Positions 20,459 to 30,195 of a stretch of DNA of 64,000 bases are shown here, in pieces. The notes under the pieces were generated by a model, which was not told the DNA's origin, searched no databases, and saw nothing but the letters and a program-made list of their open reading frames with translations. The translations under genes were made by a program, and so were the position numbers. Every line of letters begins with the position of its first letter. Within the stretch, counting starts at the first letter, position 1. This DNA comes from Tessaracoccus antarcticus (GTDB lineage Bacteria; Actinomycetota; Actinomycetes; Propionibacteriales; Propionibacteriaceae), in NCBI RefSeq assembly GCF_003688855.1, contig NZ_REFW01000001.1, positions 372,001-436,000 of the forward strand. The letters run 5' to 3'.

Positions 20459-22363
20459 CCGAAAGCCCCGTGGATCCTGCGTGCCCTCGTGGCATCGGCG
20501 CTGGTCATCCCCGCACTGGCCTTCACAGCATCGCTGGCTCACGCCGAGGGGCCGGCACTCTTCGACGTCAGCATCACCGCGAACAGCACCCCCGTCATGG
20601 ACCTCTCCAATCCCGAGCAGGTGGTGGAGTTGAGCGGCACCATCATCAACACGTCGACCTCCCGCACCCGCTACACCACGGTGGAGTTCTGGAAGTCCAC
20701 GACGCCGATCACCACCGACTCTGCGCTGGCGGAAACGCTGGAATCCCCCGCGACGGTGCCCGAGGGGGAACGCGAGACGCCCTACACGGAGGAGTCCGGC
20801 CACACCCAGGTCATCTCGCGGGAGGACTGGTTCGAAACGGGTGAGCGCGCCTCCTTCACCGTGCACGCCACCGTCGGTGAGCTGGGATTCGACGCGGACA
20901 ACGCCGCCTACCTCGTGGGTGTCCAGGTCCGCGGCATCCCGGAGGAGGGCGACAAGCAGGTGGTGGGACGAGGCCGCATCCTCGTGGCCGCCGCCACCGC
21001 CCCGCTGGAATCCAGTCGCGTCGTCGCCCTCACTGCGAAACCGCAGCGGACGAAGGACGGCGGGTTCGTCGACGACTCCCTGGCCACCTCCCTGTCGAAC
21101 GACCTGGGTGAACTCCTGGCCGCCGCCGAGGCCGCGGACTCCACCGTGCTGCTCGACCCCATGCTGCTCATGGATGTGCGGGCGCTGTCCGAGGAGCACA
21201 TGGTGAACGGCGTCCTGACCCCCGCCGACGAGGTCGCCGGTGCATGGGCGGGACGCATGGACACGCTCATCAGCGACGGCCGTGTGTTGAGACTCCCCTG
21301 GGGTGACGTCGACCTCCCCCGCGCCGAGAAGTCCGGCCATCTGAGGGAGGCCCTGCAATGGGCCGACGATGCCGTGACAGACGACACCCTGCGCCGCCTG
21401 CCCCTCGCCGCGAACCTGGGGGCCTCCGCCAGCCCCGACCTGGTGAAGGAACTCGGCGAGCTCGGGGTCACCACAGTTTTTGCCCTCAACACCAGCGGCG
21501 GCAGTATCGGCCCCGTGCGGGTGGTGCAGGTCGACGACGTGGCCCTGCCCGGCATGGGCCCCGGAGGGGACAACACGACAGCGCAACAACTGGGGCGACG
21601 CGTTGCCCAGGAGGCCGTGGCCTCCACACCCCCCACGTACCTGGCCCGGAGCGTCGCTGAGGCCACGACCGCCAAGGTCCTACCAGCCCACCGCACCGGG
21701 GTGGCCATTCCCTCCGACGACGCAGCCGCGACCTTCACCGACGCCGTGGATGCGCCCCTCTGGGAGGCGTTGTCGACGCGCGTGGCCACTCTCATGGACA
21801 ACGCCTCCTTCCGCCGCGACCTCACGGGCAACGACGACCGACCGCAGCTCGAACGGGTGGCCGTGGCCGCCATGTCGTCCGCGTTCACCTCCGAGACAAC
21901 CGCCCTCGCCTGGCTGGCCGCCGACGCGCCGCCCGAGGTGGACCCGTCAAAGATCACCATCAGCGCCGCCAGCCAGTTCGTGATGGGGTCGCGCACCAAC
22001 GACTTCCCCGTCAGCATCACCAACGGTCTGGACGTGGCCGTCACGCTGCGGCTCGTGTTCGACAGCGAGAGCCCGCAGCGCATCGCGGTGCCCGCCACCG
22101 AGTTCAAGACGCTGGAACCGGGCGAGAATCTCACCATGATCCTGGCACCGCAGGCATCCAGCAACGGAGTCGTCACGGTGCACGGACACATGGAGACCCG
22201 CGGCGGGGCCAGGTTCGGCACCCCCGTCGCCATTGACATCACCGCCACCGAATTCGGCCGTGTCGGCTGGATCATCATCATCGTTTCCGGGGCTGTGGTG
22301 CTGGGTGGCACCGTGTGGCGGATCAGAGCGGTGCAGGCCGAACGTTCCAAGGAGGACGCATGA
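20456..22363 (+). CDS. DUF6049 family secreted/membrane-anchored protein (Rv3909-like)
   Basis: The ~635-residue protein has an N-terminal signal peptide ending near HAEG, a large extracytoplasmic region, and a C-terminal TM helix (VGWIIIIVSGAVVLGGTVW) followed by a short basic tail. It occupies the position of Rv3909, directly upstream of murJ, and has the same architecture; this family (DUF6049) has no established biochemical role but always accompanies MurJ. A role supporting lipid II export or wall assembly is inference from synteny. The start is uncertain (GTG 20456, or ATG 20432/20435). The stop overlaps the murJ start as ATGA, so the two are translationally coupled. Confidence 0.75.
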   Translation: MPKAPWILRALVASALVIPALAFTASLAHAEGPALFDVSITANSTPVMDLSNPEQVVELSGTIINTSTSRTRYTTVEFWKSTTPITTDSALAETLESPATVPEGERETPYTEESGHTQVISREDWFETGERASFTVHATVGELGFDADNAAYLVGVQVRGIPEEGDKQVVGRGRILVAAATAPLESSRVVALTAKPQRTKDGGFVDDSLATSLSNDLGELLAAAEAADSTVLLDPMLLMDVRALSEEHMVNGVLTPADEVAGAWAGRMDTLISDGRVLRLPWGDVDLPRAEKSGHLREALQWADDAVTDDTLRRLPLAANLGASASPDLVKELGELGVTTVFALNTSGGSIGPVRVVQVDDVALPGMGPGGDNTTAQQLGRRVAQEAVASTPPTYLARSVAEATTAKVLPAHRTGVAIPSDDAAATFTDAVDAPLWEALSTRVATLMDNASFRRDLTGNDDRPQLERVAVAAMSSAFTSETTALAWLAADAPPEVDPSKITISAASQFVMGSRTNDFPVSITNGLDVAVTLRLVFDSESPQRIAVPATEFKTLEPGENLTMILAPQASSNGVVTVHGHMETRGGARFGTPVAIDITATEFGRVGWIIIIVSGAVVLGGTVWRIRAVQAERSKEDA

Positions 22364-25300
22364 GCAGCCAGGTCAGTACCACCAAGAAGCTGGTCTCAGC
22401 GAGTGCGCTGATGGCATCCGGCACCCTCATCTCGCGGATCCTGGGGCTCGTGCGGGTGATGCTCATCGTCTTCATCCTCGGCAACACCACCCGGCAGGCC
22501 GACATTTTCAGCCTCGCCACATCAGTGCCCAACTCGCTGTACATCCTGTTCGCGGGTGGGGCGCTCAACACCGTCCTGGTGCCGCAGATCGTGCGGGCCA
22601 TCAAGCACGACGACGACGGCGGCGAGGCCTACACCAACCGCATCATGACGGCTTTCATGCTCATCGTCGGCGTGGTCGCCGTGCTGGTGACACTGGCAGC
22701 CCCTGTCGTCACCACCATCTACTCGGGCGCCCAATGGCGTGCCCCGGAGCTGGCCGACCAGTATGCGTCGATGGTGGCGCTCACCTACCTCACGCTGCCG
22801 CAGGTCTTCTTCTACGGCGTGTTCTTCCTGCTGGGGCAGGTCCTCAACGCACGCGACAAGTTCGGCCCCATGATGTGGGCACCCATCGCCAACAACGTCA
22901 TCGCCATCCTGGTCCTGTCGACCTACCTGGTGGTGTGGGGTAGCGGCGGCGACCATTCGGGGGCCTTCACCACTGCCCAGATCTGGACGTTGGGGCTCGG
23001 CAGCACCGTCGGAATCGCCGTCCAGACCGCCGTGCTGCTGCCCTACCTGAGGAAGGTCGGCTTCACGTTCCGGCCCCGCTTCGACCTCAAGGGCACCGGT
23101 CTCGGCAAAACCTTCTCCCTGACGAAGTGGACCCTCGGCTTCGTGGCGGTGAACCAGCTCGCACTGGTGGTCGTCCAGCGTCTCGCCACAGCCGCCACGG
23201 CGGAGGGTGCCCAGGGCGGTGCCGGCCTGACCGTCTACTCCAACGCCCACCTGTTGTGGATCCTCCCCCACTCGCTCATCACGGTGTCGTTGGCCACGGC
23301 CATGCTGCCCAACGCCTCCCGGCTGGCGGCGTCCCGGGACATGGTGGGTGTGGCGGCCGAGGCCACCAAAACCATGCGGTTGGCACTGGTGGCGCTTGTG
23401 CCTGCCACCGTCGGCTTCATCGCGCTGGCCGCGCCCATCACCCAGCTGCTCTTCGGCGGTGGACGCGGCGCCCAGGACTCCCAGTTCGTGGCCCTCACCC
23501 TCATCGCGTTCGCGGTGGGCCTCGTGCCGTTCACCGTGCAGTTCGTGTGCCTGCGCACCTACTACGCCATGGAGAACACCCGCACCCCCTTCTTCCTGCA
23601 GTGCGTCATCGCCGCAGTCAACGCCGGCGGTGCCCTGCTGCTGGTGTGGTGGGCCGGGGATCCGAACCTGTCCGCCCCCGCCCTGGCCCTGTCGTACTCA
23701 CTGGCCTACACCATCGGTGTGGTGCTGAGCTGGAGACTCCTGAAGCGTGACGTGCCCGCGCTCGACGGCGCCGACATGGGTCTGCACATCGTCCGACTGG
23801 TGCTCGGCGCCTCGCTGGGCGGTATCGGCGCCTACTTCGCGGCCCGCGGCCTGCTCGGCGCATTCCAGGACAGCAAGGTGGGGGCACTGCTGGCCGTCTT
23901 CGCCGGCCTCGCCATCATCGGGATCGTCTACGCCGTTGTCGGCAAACTGCTGCAGGTCCGCGAGCTGAGCAGCGTCACCGAGCTCCTCCGCACCCGACTG
24001 GGACGCGGTCGCCGCTCCTCCAACGCCGTCTCCGACGAGCCGCAGGACATCGAGCACGACCTCCCCTCCTCCGGTGCCATCGCCGAGGACATGATGCCCA
24101 CCCAGGTGCACGCCGCCATCCAGGACGACGAGGAGCCCACCGAGGCACCCACCCCCTGGGATCCCGAGTCGATGGTGGACACCGCCATCCGCCCGGCCAT
24201 CATCGACGACGTCGCACCCGGGGACATCGACGACGATCGCTTCGACGCCACTACCGGCGACACGGATGCGGGCGACGCCGTCGAGGAGCCCGCAGAACAG
24301 GACGCACCACTGCTCGGGGAGTCCGGTGAACTGCTGAGTACCCGGTACCGCCTGGAGGAGCCGATGGCCCGGCGAGCCGGGATCGAGAGCTGGCGTGCCC
24401 ACGACCTCCAGCTGTCCCGCGACGTGCTCGCCCACGTCATGCCGGCCGGGGACCCCCGCATCCCGGCAGTGCTCGACGCCGCCCGCACCGGCGCCTCCGC
24501 CACCGACTCCCGTTTCCTTCGGGTCCTCGACGCTGTCGCCATCGACGACGGGGGCGCAGTGGGCGGGTACGTGGTGTGCGAGTTCGCCGCCGGCAAACCG
24601 TTGTCACAGCTCCTCGGCAAGGAGCAGCTCAGCACGCTCGAGGCCGCGTGGATCGTGCGCGAACTGGCCGATGCCCTCTCCGCCATGCACGTCAACGGCC
24701 TCTTCCACGAGCAGGTCACACCCGAGAACGTGATCATCACCTCCAGTGGCGCCGTCCGGCTCGTGGGCTTCGGTGTGGAGTCGGTCCTGGCCCAGGGTGA
24801 GCGGCCCTCCAGCTGGAGCGCGAAGGAGTCCTCGGACGTCACCGCCATGGCAGCGCTGCTGTACGCGTTGCTGTCCAACCACTGGCCGGGCACCGCAGCG
24901 TGGGGCCTCCCAGCCGCCCCGGTCATCGGTGGCGCGCTCGTCGGCCCCCGCAGGCTGCGCGCCGACGTCCCCGCCCGCCTGGACCGGATCTGCACCACCA
25001 TCCTCACCGACCGGGAGGTTGCCGGCGAGAGCCGCATCACCACCGCAGCCCAGCTGGCGTCGGCGCTCGCGTCCGTGCTCGGCACGGCCGACCCGTCACC
25101 CGACTTGGAGGACAGGATCCGCTACGGCGGTGACAGCACGGCGACGCCGTCGCCCCTGGCTGTGGCGGGGTCCGCGGCGCTCCACCAATCGCTCCACGGG
25201 GAGGCCTTCGCGGAGGCGGCCACCCATGAGTTCATCCCCGAGGATGCCGAACCCGTCCGGGAGAGCCCACTCGAGGAGCAGCGACGGTTGATGTCCACAG

Positions 25301-25914
25301 GGCGTCCCGCGCTCTGGATCATCGCCGCCCTCGCCGTGGGCACGTTGGTGGTGACACTCGTCGTCGTCGCGTCCCAGCGCGCCGGCCAGCAGGACGCGGG
25401 GCCGGAGATCACCACTTCCGCCTCGGCGAGCCAGACCCCCGGCGGACAGTTGGCCATCGTCGCCGGCGCAGACTTCGATCCGCAGGCCGACGGCGGCAAC
25501 GACGAGGAGAACACCCCCAAGGTGCCGCTCGCGTTCGACGACGACCCCGCCACCGGTTGGGCAACGCTGGAGTACCACAACCGCCCCAATCTGGGCGGCC
25601 TGAAGCCGGGTGTGGGGATCGTCCTCGACCTCGGGGAAAACCGCGACGTCTCGTCCGTGGAGGTGCTCTTCGCGGCCCCCGGCGCCACCGTTGAGCTACG
25701 CGTCCCCACTGAGGCGGGCGTCGACGCCGCCCCCATGGCCTCACAGTCGGAGTGGACCGTGGTGGCCAGCCAGGCCGACGCCCCCGGCACCACCACCCTG
25801 ACCCCCGACGCCGCCACGAACACCCGGTACCTGCTGCTCTACCTCACGAACCTTCCGGAGGTCAGCACGTCCCGCTACCAGGCGCAGATCAACAACGTGG
25901 TGGTCAACGGCTGA
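22360..25914 (+). CDS. murJ: MurJ lipid II flippase fused to pseudokinase and discoidin-like domain
   Basis: The 1184-residue protein has a MurJ/MviN core (residues ~1-520, about 14 TM helices; SASALMASGTLISRILGLVR at the start, central Arg and Asp/Glu residues in cavity helices) that flips lipid II. After an acidic linker comes a kinase fold (~657-910) in which the catalytic HRD is HEQ (FHEQVTPENV near 782) and DFG is VGFG, so it is a pseudokinase. A single TM (~983-1005) leads to an extracellular F5/8 type C/discoidin-like domain with GWATLEYHNRPNLGGLKPGV near 1065. This matches the architecture of mycobacterial MviN (Rv3910), whose phosphorylated pseudokinase recruits FhaA. AAGGAGGA precedes ATG 22360. 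No FHA or PknB gene lies in the window. Confidence 0.92.
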   Translation: MSSQVSTTKKLVSASALMASGTLISRILGLVRVMLIVFILGNTTRQADIFSLATSVPNSLYILFAGGALNTVLVPQIVRAIKHDDDGGEAYTNRIMTAFMLIVGVVAVLVTLAAPVVTTIYSGAQWRAPELADQYASMVALTYLTLPQVFFYGVFFLLGQVLNARDKFGPMMWAPIANNVIAILVLSTYLVVWGSGGDHSGAFTTAQIWTLGLGSTVGIAVQTAVLLPYLRKVGFTFRPRFDLKGTGLGKTFSLTKWTLGFVAVNQLALVVVQRLATAATAEGAQGGAGLTVYSNAHLLWILPHSLITVSLATAMLPNASRLAASRDMVGVAAEATKTMRLALVALVPATVGFIALAAPITQLLFGGGRGAQDSQFVALTLIAFAVGLVPFTVQFVCLRTYYAMENTRTPFFLQCVIAAVNAGGALLLVWWAGDPNLSAPALALSYSLAYTIGVVLSWRLLKRDVPALDGADMGLHIVRLVLGASLGGIGAYFAARGLLGAFQDSKVGALLAVFAGLAIIGIVYAVVGKLLQVRELSSVTELLRTRLGRGRRSSNAVSDEPQDIEHDLPSSGAIAEDMMPTQVHAAIQDDEEPTEAPTPWDPESMVDTAIRPAIIDDVAPGDIDDDRFDATTGDTDAGDAVEEPAEQDAPLLGESGELLSTRYRLEEPMARRAGIESWRAHDLQLSRDVLAHVMPAGDPRIPAVLDAARTGASATDSRFLRVLDAVAIDDGGAVGGYVVCEFAAGKPLSQLLGKEQLSTLEAAWIVRELADALSAMHVNGLFHEQVTPENVIITSSGAVRLVGFGVESVLAQGERPSSWSAKESSDVTAMAALLYALLSNHWPGTAAWGLPAAPVIGGALVGPRRLRADVPARLDRICTTILTDREVAGESRITTAAQLASALASVLGTADPSPDLEDRIRYGGDSTATPSPLAVAGSAALHQSLHGEAFAEAATHEFIPEDAEPVRESPLEEQRRLMSTGRPALWIIAALAVGTLVVTLVVVASQRAGQQDAGPEITTSASASQTPGGQLAIVAGADFDPQADGGNDEENTPKVPLAFDDDPATGWATLEYHNRPNLGGLKPGVGIVLDLGENRDVSSVEVLFAAPGATVELRVPTEAGVDAAPMASQSEWTVVASQADAPGTTTLTPDAATNTRYLLLYLTNLPEVSTSRYQAQINNVVVNG

Positions 25915-25952
25915 TTCGCGCACGCACGTTCACCAGTTGCCCGTTCGGGTTG

Positions 25953-25981
25953 ATGGGCCCGGGGATCATCCCCGGGCCCAT
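25953..25981 (+). terminator. Strong hairpin after murJ
   Basis: A perfect 13-bp stem, ATGGGCCCGGGGA (25953-25965) with TCCCCGGGCCCAT (25969-25981), encloses a 3-nt loop. It is followed by a C/T-rich stretch and not a pure T run. It probably ends the pcnA/DUF6049/murJ transcript. Confidence 0.7.
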
Positions 25982-26003
25982 TCCCATTCCCGGCCCGGGC
26001 GCC

Positions 26004-26020
26004 TACGCTCTTGTGCCATG
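26004..26020 (+). promoter_or_regulatory. Leaderless-type -10 of VOC gene
   Basis: TACGCT (26004-26009) precedes the ATG at 26018 by 8 nt, just downstream of the murJ terminator. Confidence 0.45.
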
Positions 26021-26452
26021 ACGAATCAGCCGTGGGATCTGCAGGTGGCCGTCGACTGCGATGACCCGCACGAATTGGCAACATGGTGGGCCGAGGCCCT
26101 CGCCTGGGACGTGGAGCCACAGGAGGAGGACTTCATCCAGTCGATGCTGGACCAGGGTCTGGCTGAGGAGTCGGAGGTTCGCACCTTCCGCGGGAAGCGC
26201 GTGTGGGCCGACGGTGCCGCCGTGGTGCACCCCGGCAACCATCAACCACGGCTCCTCTTCCAGCGCGTGCCGGAGGGCAAGACCATCAAGAACCGTGTGC
26301 ACTGGGACCTGCGCAAGTCCGGCGGCGAAGCGACTCCCGAGGACGTCGAGCGGCTCATCACGATGGGTGCACGCCGCATCGGCGAGGGCAGTCAGGGTCC
26401 ACACACCTGGGTGGTGCTCGCCGACCCGGAGGGCAACGAGTTCTGCGTCTGA
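26018..26452 (+). CDS. VOC/glyoxalase-like domain protein
   Basis: This 144-residue protein looks like the actinobacterial glyoxalase-like VOC family. It opens with DLQVAVDCDDPHELATWWAEAL, has RLLFQRVPEGKTIKNRVHWDL in the middle, and ends HTWVVLADPEGNEFCV, the classic C-terminal VOC signature. Family members bind metal and small substrates or antibiotics; the reaction is not predictable. It is a single gene between two terminators and converges on glpK. The start at 26018 is supported by family similarity beginning here and by the -10-like hexamer upstream. Confidence 0.8.
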   Translation: MTNQPWDLQVAVDCDDPHELATWWAEALAWDVEPQEEDFIQSMLDQGLAEESEVRTFRGKRVWADGAAVVHPGNHQPRLLFQRVPEGKTIKNRVHWDLRKSGGEATPEDVERLITMGARRIGEGSQGPHTWVVLADPEGNEFCV

Positions 26453-26497
26453 GGCCGAGAGGACGTCACGGCTCAGACGAAGGACCCCTCAACGAAA

Positions 26498-26535
26498 CAG
26501 CCGGGCGGTGTGGGTTTCCCCACACCGCCCGGCTG
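26498..26535. terminator. Bidirectional terminator between VOC gene and glpK
   Basis: A 17-bp perfect stem runs from 26498-26514 to 26519-26535, with a 4-nt loop (TTTC). It lies between convergent genes and can serve both strands. Confidence 0.8.
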
Positions 26536-26574
26536 GCGTACTGGACGCGATCAGGACAAGCGATCAGCTACTGA

Positions 26575-28095
26575 TCACTCGACCACGTCGTCGTCGACCC
26601 AGTCGAAGGTCCGCGTGACGGCCTTCTTCCAGTTGCGGTACAGACGCTGCTGGTCGCCATCGTCCATGTTGGGCGTCCAGCGCTTGTCCTCTGCCCAGTT
26701 GTCGATGACGTCCTGCTCGCCCTCCCAGAAACCGACGGCGATGCCGGCGGCGTATGCGGCGCCCAGTGCGGTGGTCTCGGCCACCTTGGGACGGACAACG
26801 TCCACACCGAGCATGTCGGCCTGGAACTGCATGAGCATCTCGTTGCCGGTCATACCACCGTCAACCTTGAGCTCGGCGAGCTTCACGCCCGAGTCCGCCT
26901 CCATGGCATCCAGCACCTCACGCGTCTGGAAGGCGGTGGCCTCCAGCACGGCGCGGGCGATGTGGCCACGGTTGACGTAGCGGGTGAGGCCGACGAGCGC
27001 ACCGCGGGCGGTGGACTTCCAGTACGGGGCGAACAGACCGGAGAACGCCGGCACGAAGTACGCGCCACCGTTGTCCTCCACCGTTGCTGCGAGTTCCTCA
27101 ACCTCCGGGGCGGAGCTGAACATCTTGAGGTTGTCGCGCAGCCACTGCACCAGCGAACCGGTGACGGCGATGGAGCCCTCCAGCGCGTAGATGGCGTCCT
27201 TGTCACCGATCTTGTAGCAGACCGTCGTCAGGAGGCCGTTCTTCGACGGGACGATCTCCGTGCCCGTGTTCAGCAGCATGAAGTTGCCGGTGCCGTAGGT
27301 GTTCTTGGCCATTCCCACTTCGAAGCAGGCCTGGCCGAACGTGGCGGCCTGCTGGTCACCCAGGATGCCCGAGATCGGGACGCCGGGCAGCAGACCCTTG
27401 GCACGGCCCTCGCCGTACACCTCTGCCGAGCTGCGGATCTCCGGCAGCATCGACATGGGGATGGTCATGTCCGAGGCAATTTCCTCGTCCCAGCTCAGGG
27501 TCTTCAGATCCATGAGCATGGTGCGCGAGGCGTTGGTGACGTCGGTGTAGTGCAGACCACCGTCGACACCGCCGGTCAGGTTCCACAGCACCCAACTGTC
27601 CATGGTGCCCATGACGAGGTCGCCGGCCTCAGCCTTCTGGCGGGCGCCCTCGACGTTGTCGAGGATCCACTTGACCTTCGGGCCGGCGAAGTACGTGGCA
27701 AGGGGGAGTCCCACGCGGGCCTTGTACTTGTCCTGTCCCTCGTCGCCGCCGAGGTCGTCGACGATCTTGGCGGTGCGGGTGTCCTGCCAGACGATGGCGT
27801 TGTAGGCGGGTTCACCGGTGGTCTTGTCCCACACCAGCGTGGTCTCACGCTGGTTGGTGATGCCCACGGCGGCGAGGTCGTGGTGGTTCAGCGATGCCTT
27901 GCTCAGTGCGTCGGCGACGACGGAGCGGACGTTGTCCCAGATCTCGATGGCATTGTGCTCCACCCAGCCTGCGCGGGGGAAGATCTGCTCGTGTTCCTTC
28001 TGACCTGTGGCGACGATCTGGCCGCCGTGGTCGAAGATGATGGCCCGGGAACTGGTGGTTCCCTGGTCGATGGCAAGTACGTATTTCTCAGCCAT
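26575..28095 (-). CDS. glpK: Glycerol kinase
   Basis: The 506-residue FGGY-family kinase phosphorylates glycerol to sn-glycerol 3-phosphate. Visible blocks are the N-terminal phosphate-binding [13 protein letters not shown], substrate-site segments ([32 protein letters not shown]), the [11 protein letters not shown] region, the family signature [13 protein letters not shown], and the [16 protein letters not shown] adenosine-site block. The length is normal. A region [17 protein letters not shown] is fully conserved. AAGGAAGTG precedes the ATG by about 7 nt. It lies 50 bp downstream of the glycerol facilitator gene, forming a glpFK operon. No glpD dehydrogenase lies nearby. Confidence 0.96.
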   Translation of the reverse strand: MAEKYVLAIDQGTTSSRAIIFDHGGQIVATGQKEHEQIFPRAGWVEHNAIEIWDNVRSVVADALSKASLNHHDLAAVGITNQRETTLVWDKTTGEPAYNAIVWQDTRTAKIVDDLGGDEGQDKYKARVGLPLATYFAGPKVKWILDNVEGARQKAEAGDLVMGTMDSWVLWNLTGGVDGGLHYTDVTNASRTMLMDLKTLSWDEEIASDMTIPMSMLPEIRSSAEVYGEGRAKGLLPGVPISGILGDQQAATFGQACFEVGMAKNTYGTGNFMLLNTGTEIVPSKNGLLTTVCYKIGDKDAIYALEGSIAVTGSLVQWLRDNLKMFSSAPEVEELAATVEDNGGAYFVPAFSGLFAPYWKSTARGALVGLTRYVNRGHIARAVLEATAFQTREVLDAMEADSGVKLAELKVDGGMTGNEMLMQFQADMLGVDVVRPKVAETTALGAAYAAGIAVGFWEGEQDVIDNWAEDKRWTPNMDDGDQQRLYRNWKKAVTRTFDWVDDDVVE

Positions 28096-28145
28096 GCAGT
28101 TTCACTTCCTTGTGATGGTGATTGTGAGGTGGTCGTGATCAGGAA

Positions 28146-28940
28146 TCAGACGAGGAGGAACGTGCTGGCAATGCCGCCCAGCACACCACCGATGAGGGGG
28201 CCGGCAATCGGCACCCATGCGTAGCCCCAGTCAGAGCCACCCTTGCCCTTGATGGGCAGGATGGCGTGCATGATGCGGGGGCCGAGGTCACGCGTCGGGT
28301 TGATGGCGTAGCCGGTGGGCCCACCGAGGCTGGCACCGATGCTGACGACCAGCAGACCGACGCCGAGGGCGCCGAGCCATCCGAGGTTGACGGCAACACC
28401 CTTGCCGTCCGCGCCCAGGGTGAAGACGCCTGCGGCGAAGATGGTGAAGACCAGGACAAAGGTGCCGATGATCTCGGTGACCATGTTCCAGCCGTAGTTG
28501 CGGATCTCAGGTCCTGTGGAGAAGACGCCCAGCTTGAAGGCGGGGTTCTCCTCGGCATCGAAGTGCTGCTTGTAGGCGAGCCACATGAGGCCGGCACCGA
28601 TCATGGCGCCCACGAGCTGACCCGCGAAGTAGACGAGCGTGGAGACGACACCGATGGCAATTCCCGGTACGAAGTCCGGGTTGCCCAGGATCATGTTGCG
28701 GGCAATGATGCCGACGGTGACGGCCGGGTTGATGTGGGCTCCCGATGCGCCGGAAGCAAGGACACCGACGAAGACGGCGAGGCCCCACCCCCAGTTGATG
28801 AGGAGCCAGCCGGTCCCTTGTCCCTTCGATCCCTTCAGCAGGGTGTTGGCAACAACGCCACCACCCAGCAGAAGCAGGAGCATTGATCCGACGGCCTCCG
28901 AGAGGAACACTTGACCGAGGGAGATTTCAAGCACTTCCAT
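28146..28940 (-). CDS. glpF: Glycerol uptake facilitator (aquaglyceroporin)
   Basis: This 264-residue MIP-family channel has six TM segments. The first half-helix motif is canonical ([10 protein letters not shown]). The second reads [11 protein letters not shown], with NPT replacing NPA but retaining the Asp and Arg expected of a glycerol-conducting pore. It admits glycerol for trapping by the kinase encoded just downstream. The start [10 protein letters not shown] at 28940 has CGGAG about 10 nt upstream; a longer upstream in-frame extension lacks family similarity. Confidence 0.93.
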   Translation of the reverse strand: MEVLEISLGQVFLSEAVGSMLLLLLGGGVVANTLLKGSKGQGTGWLLINWGWGLAVFVGVLASGASGAHINPAVTVGIIARNMILGNPDFVPGIAIGVVSTLVYFAGQLVGAMIGAGLMWLAYKQHFDAEENPAFKLGVFSTGPEIRNYGWNMVTEIIGTFVLVFTIFAAGVFTLGADGKGVAVNLGWLGALGVGLLVVSIGASLGGPTGYAINPTRDLGPRIMHAILPIKGKGGSDWGYAWVPIAGPLIGGVLGGIASTFLLV

Positions 28941-29271
28941 TTTGCGACTCCGTTTCCTGACGACAATGTCAGCTAGCGCGTCCCCGTGGACGCTTGAGGT
29001 GCCGGGTTCTTCCCGGCCCCACTTGTCCGGTGGGCGCCATCGTTGCAAGCGCCTGCACCCCCCGATGACTGACAGCATGGCGGTGACTGCACATCCTCGC
29101 AAGCACTCTGCACTTTCGTGCACGGCTCACCCCAAGGGGTTGCACCTTGATGCGAACATTCGTGGCGGAAATTACCCCCGCCGAAGCTATTTTCGGCTTC
29201 TGCCCTTGCCAGCGAAGTGGCGGACGCCCGGACATGGTGCGTGGAACTCCCGACGGGTATCCTCGCCGTTT
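28941..29271. promoter_or_regulatory. Divergent glpF / ABC exporter regulatory region
   Basis: The 331-bp gap holds no gene. It contains a palindrome TGCACTTTCGTGCA (29109-29122). It also has two related elements, GCAAGCGCCTGCA (29045-29057) and GCAAGCACTCTGCA (29099-29112), the second overlapping the palindrome. These are candidate operators for a glycerol regulator acting on glpF. For the ABC gene, TATCCT (29258-29263) is 8 nt before the GTG at 29272, the leaderless pattern. Confidence 0.45.
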
Positions 29272-30195
29272 GTGACTCCCGTGATCCAGGCCAGAGGTTT
29301 GCGCAAGACCTACGGCGACTTCGAAGCCGTGCGCGGCATCGACTTCGACGTGGCGCCCGGCGAGTCGTTCGGTCTTCTGGGCCCCAACGGGGCGGGCAAG
29401 TCCACCACCATGCGCATGATCGGTGGCGTGTCCCACCGCAGCGGTGGCGAGCTCACCATTCTCGGCATGGACCCGAGCCATGAGGGGCCACGCATCCGGG
29501 CCCACCTCGGCGTGGTGCCGCAGCAGGACAACCTGGACACCGACCTGAGCGTCATCGACAACCTCATCACCTACGGACGCTACTTCGGGCTCCCCCGCTG
29601 GTTCCTCAAGCAGAAGGCCGAACTGCTGCTGGAGTTCGCCGAGCTGACCGACAAGCGCAAGTCCAAGGTGGATGACCTGTCCGGCGGCATGAAGCGTCGT
29701 CTCACCATCGCCCGATCGCTGGTGTCGGACCCGCGGATCCTGCTGCTGGACGAACCCACCACAGGACTCGATCCCCAGGCCCGCCACGTCCTGTGGGACC
29801 GCCTGTTCCGGCTGAAGGAGCAGGGCATCACCCTGGTGCTCACCACCCACCACATGGACGAGGCCGAACAGCTCTGCGACCGCCTCGTGGTGGTGGACCA
29901 CGGGAAGATCGTCGCGGAGGGCACGCCCTCGACCCTGGTGCGCGAGCACGCCGGGCGCGAGGTGGTGGAGCTGCGCTTCGGCTCGCACCGCAACGCAGCA
30001 CTGGCCTCGTCGCTCGACGGGGTGGGTGAACGCATCGAAGTGCTTCCCGACCGGCTGCTCGTCTACGCCACCGACGGTGAGGCGGCACTGGCGGCCGTCG
30101 TCGCCCGCGGTCTCGAGCCCACGTCGTCGCTGGTGCGCCGCTGCTCCCTGGAGGACGTCTTCCTCCGGCTGACCGGACGGAGCCTTGTTGACTGA
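29272..30195 (+). CDS. ABC-2 exporter ATP-binding subunit (DrrA/NodI-like)
   Basis: This 307-residue ATPase has Walker A GPNGAGKST (near residue 40), Q-loop (VVPQQDN), signature LSGGMKRRL, Walker B ILLLDEPTTGLD and the switch His in LTTHHMDEAEQ. The C-terminal ~80-residue extension ends in the DrrA/NodI-type SLEDVFLRLTGRSL. It powers two membrane subunits encoded immediately downstream. The substrate is unknown; relatives export drugs, polyketides or lipo-oligosaccharides. The GTG at 29272 fits the upstream -10-like element; a GTG 9 nt further is possible. Confidence 0.9.
   Translation: MTPVIQARGLRKTYGDFEAVRGIDFDVAPGESFGLLGPNGAGKSTTMRMIGGVSHRSGGELTILGMDPSHEGPRIRAHLGVVPQQDNLDTDLSVIDNLITYGRYFGLPRWFLKQKAELLLEFAELTDKRKSKVDDLSGGMKRRLTIARSLVSDPRILLLDEPTTGLDPQARHVLWDRLFRLKEQGITLVLTTHHMDEAEQLCDRLVVVDHGKIVAEGTPSTLVREHAGREVVELRFGSHRNAALASSLDGVGERIEVLPDRLLVYATDGEAALAAVVARGLEPTSSLVRRCSLEDVFLRLTGRSLVD

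Noticed and set aside
18504-20495. 663-codon minus-strand frame
   Set aside because: Antisense to pcnA and out of frame over the M23 signal region; no recognisable motif.
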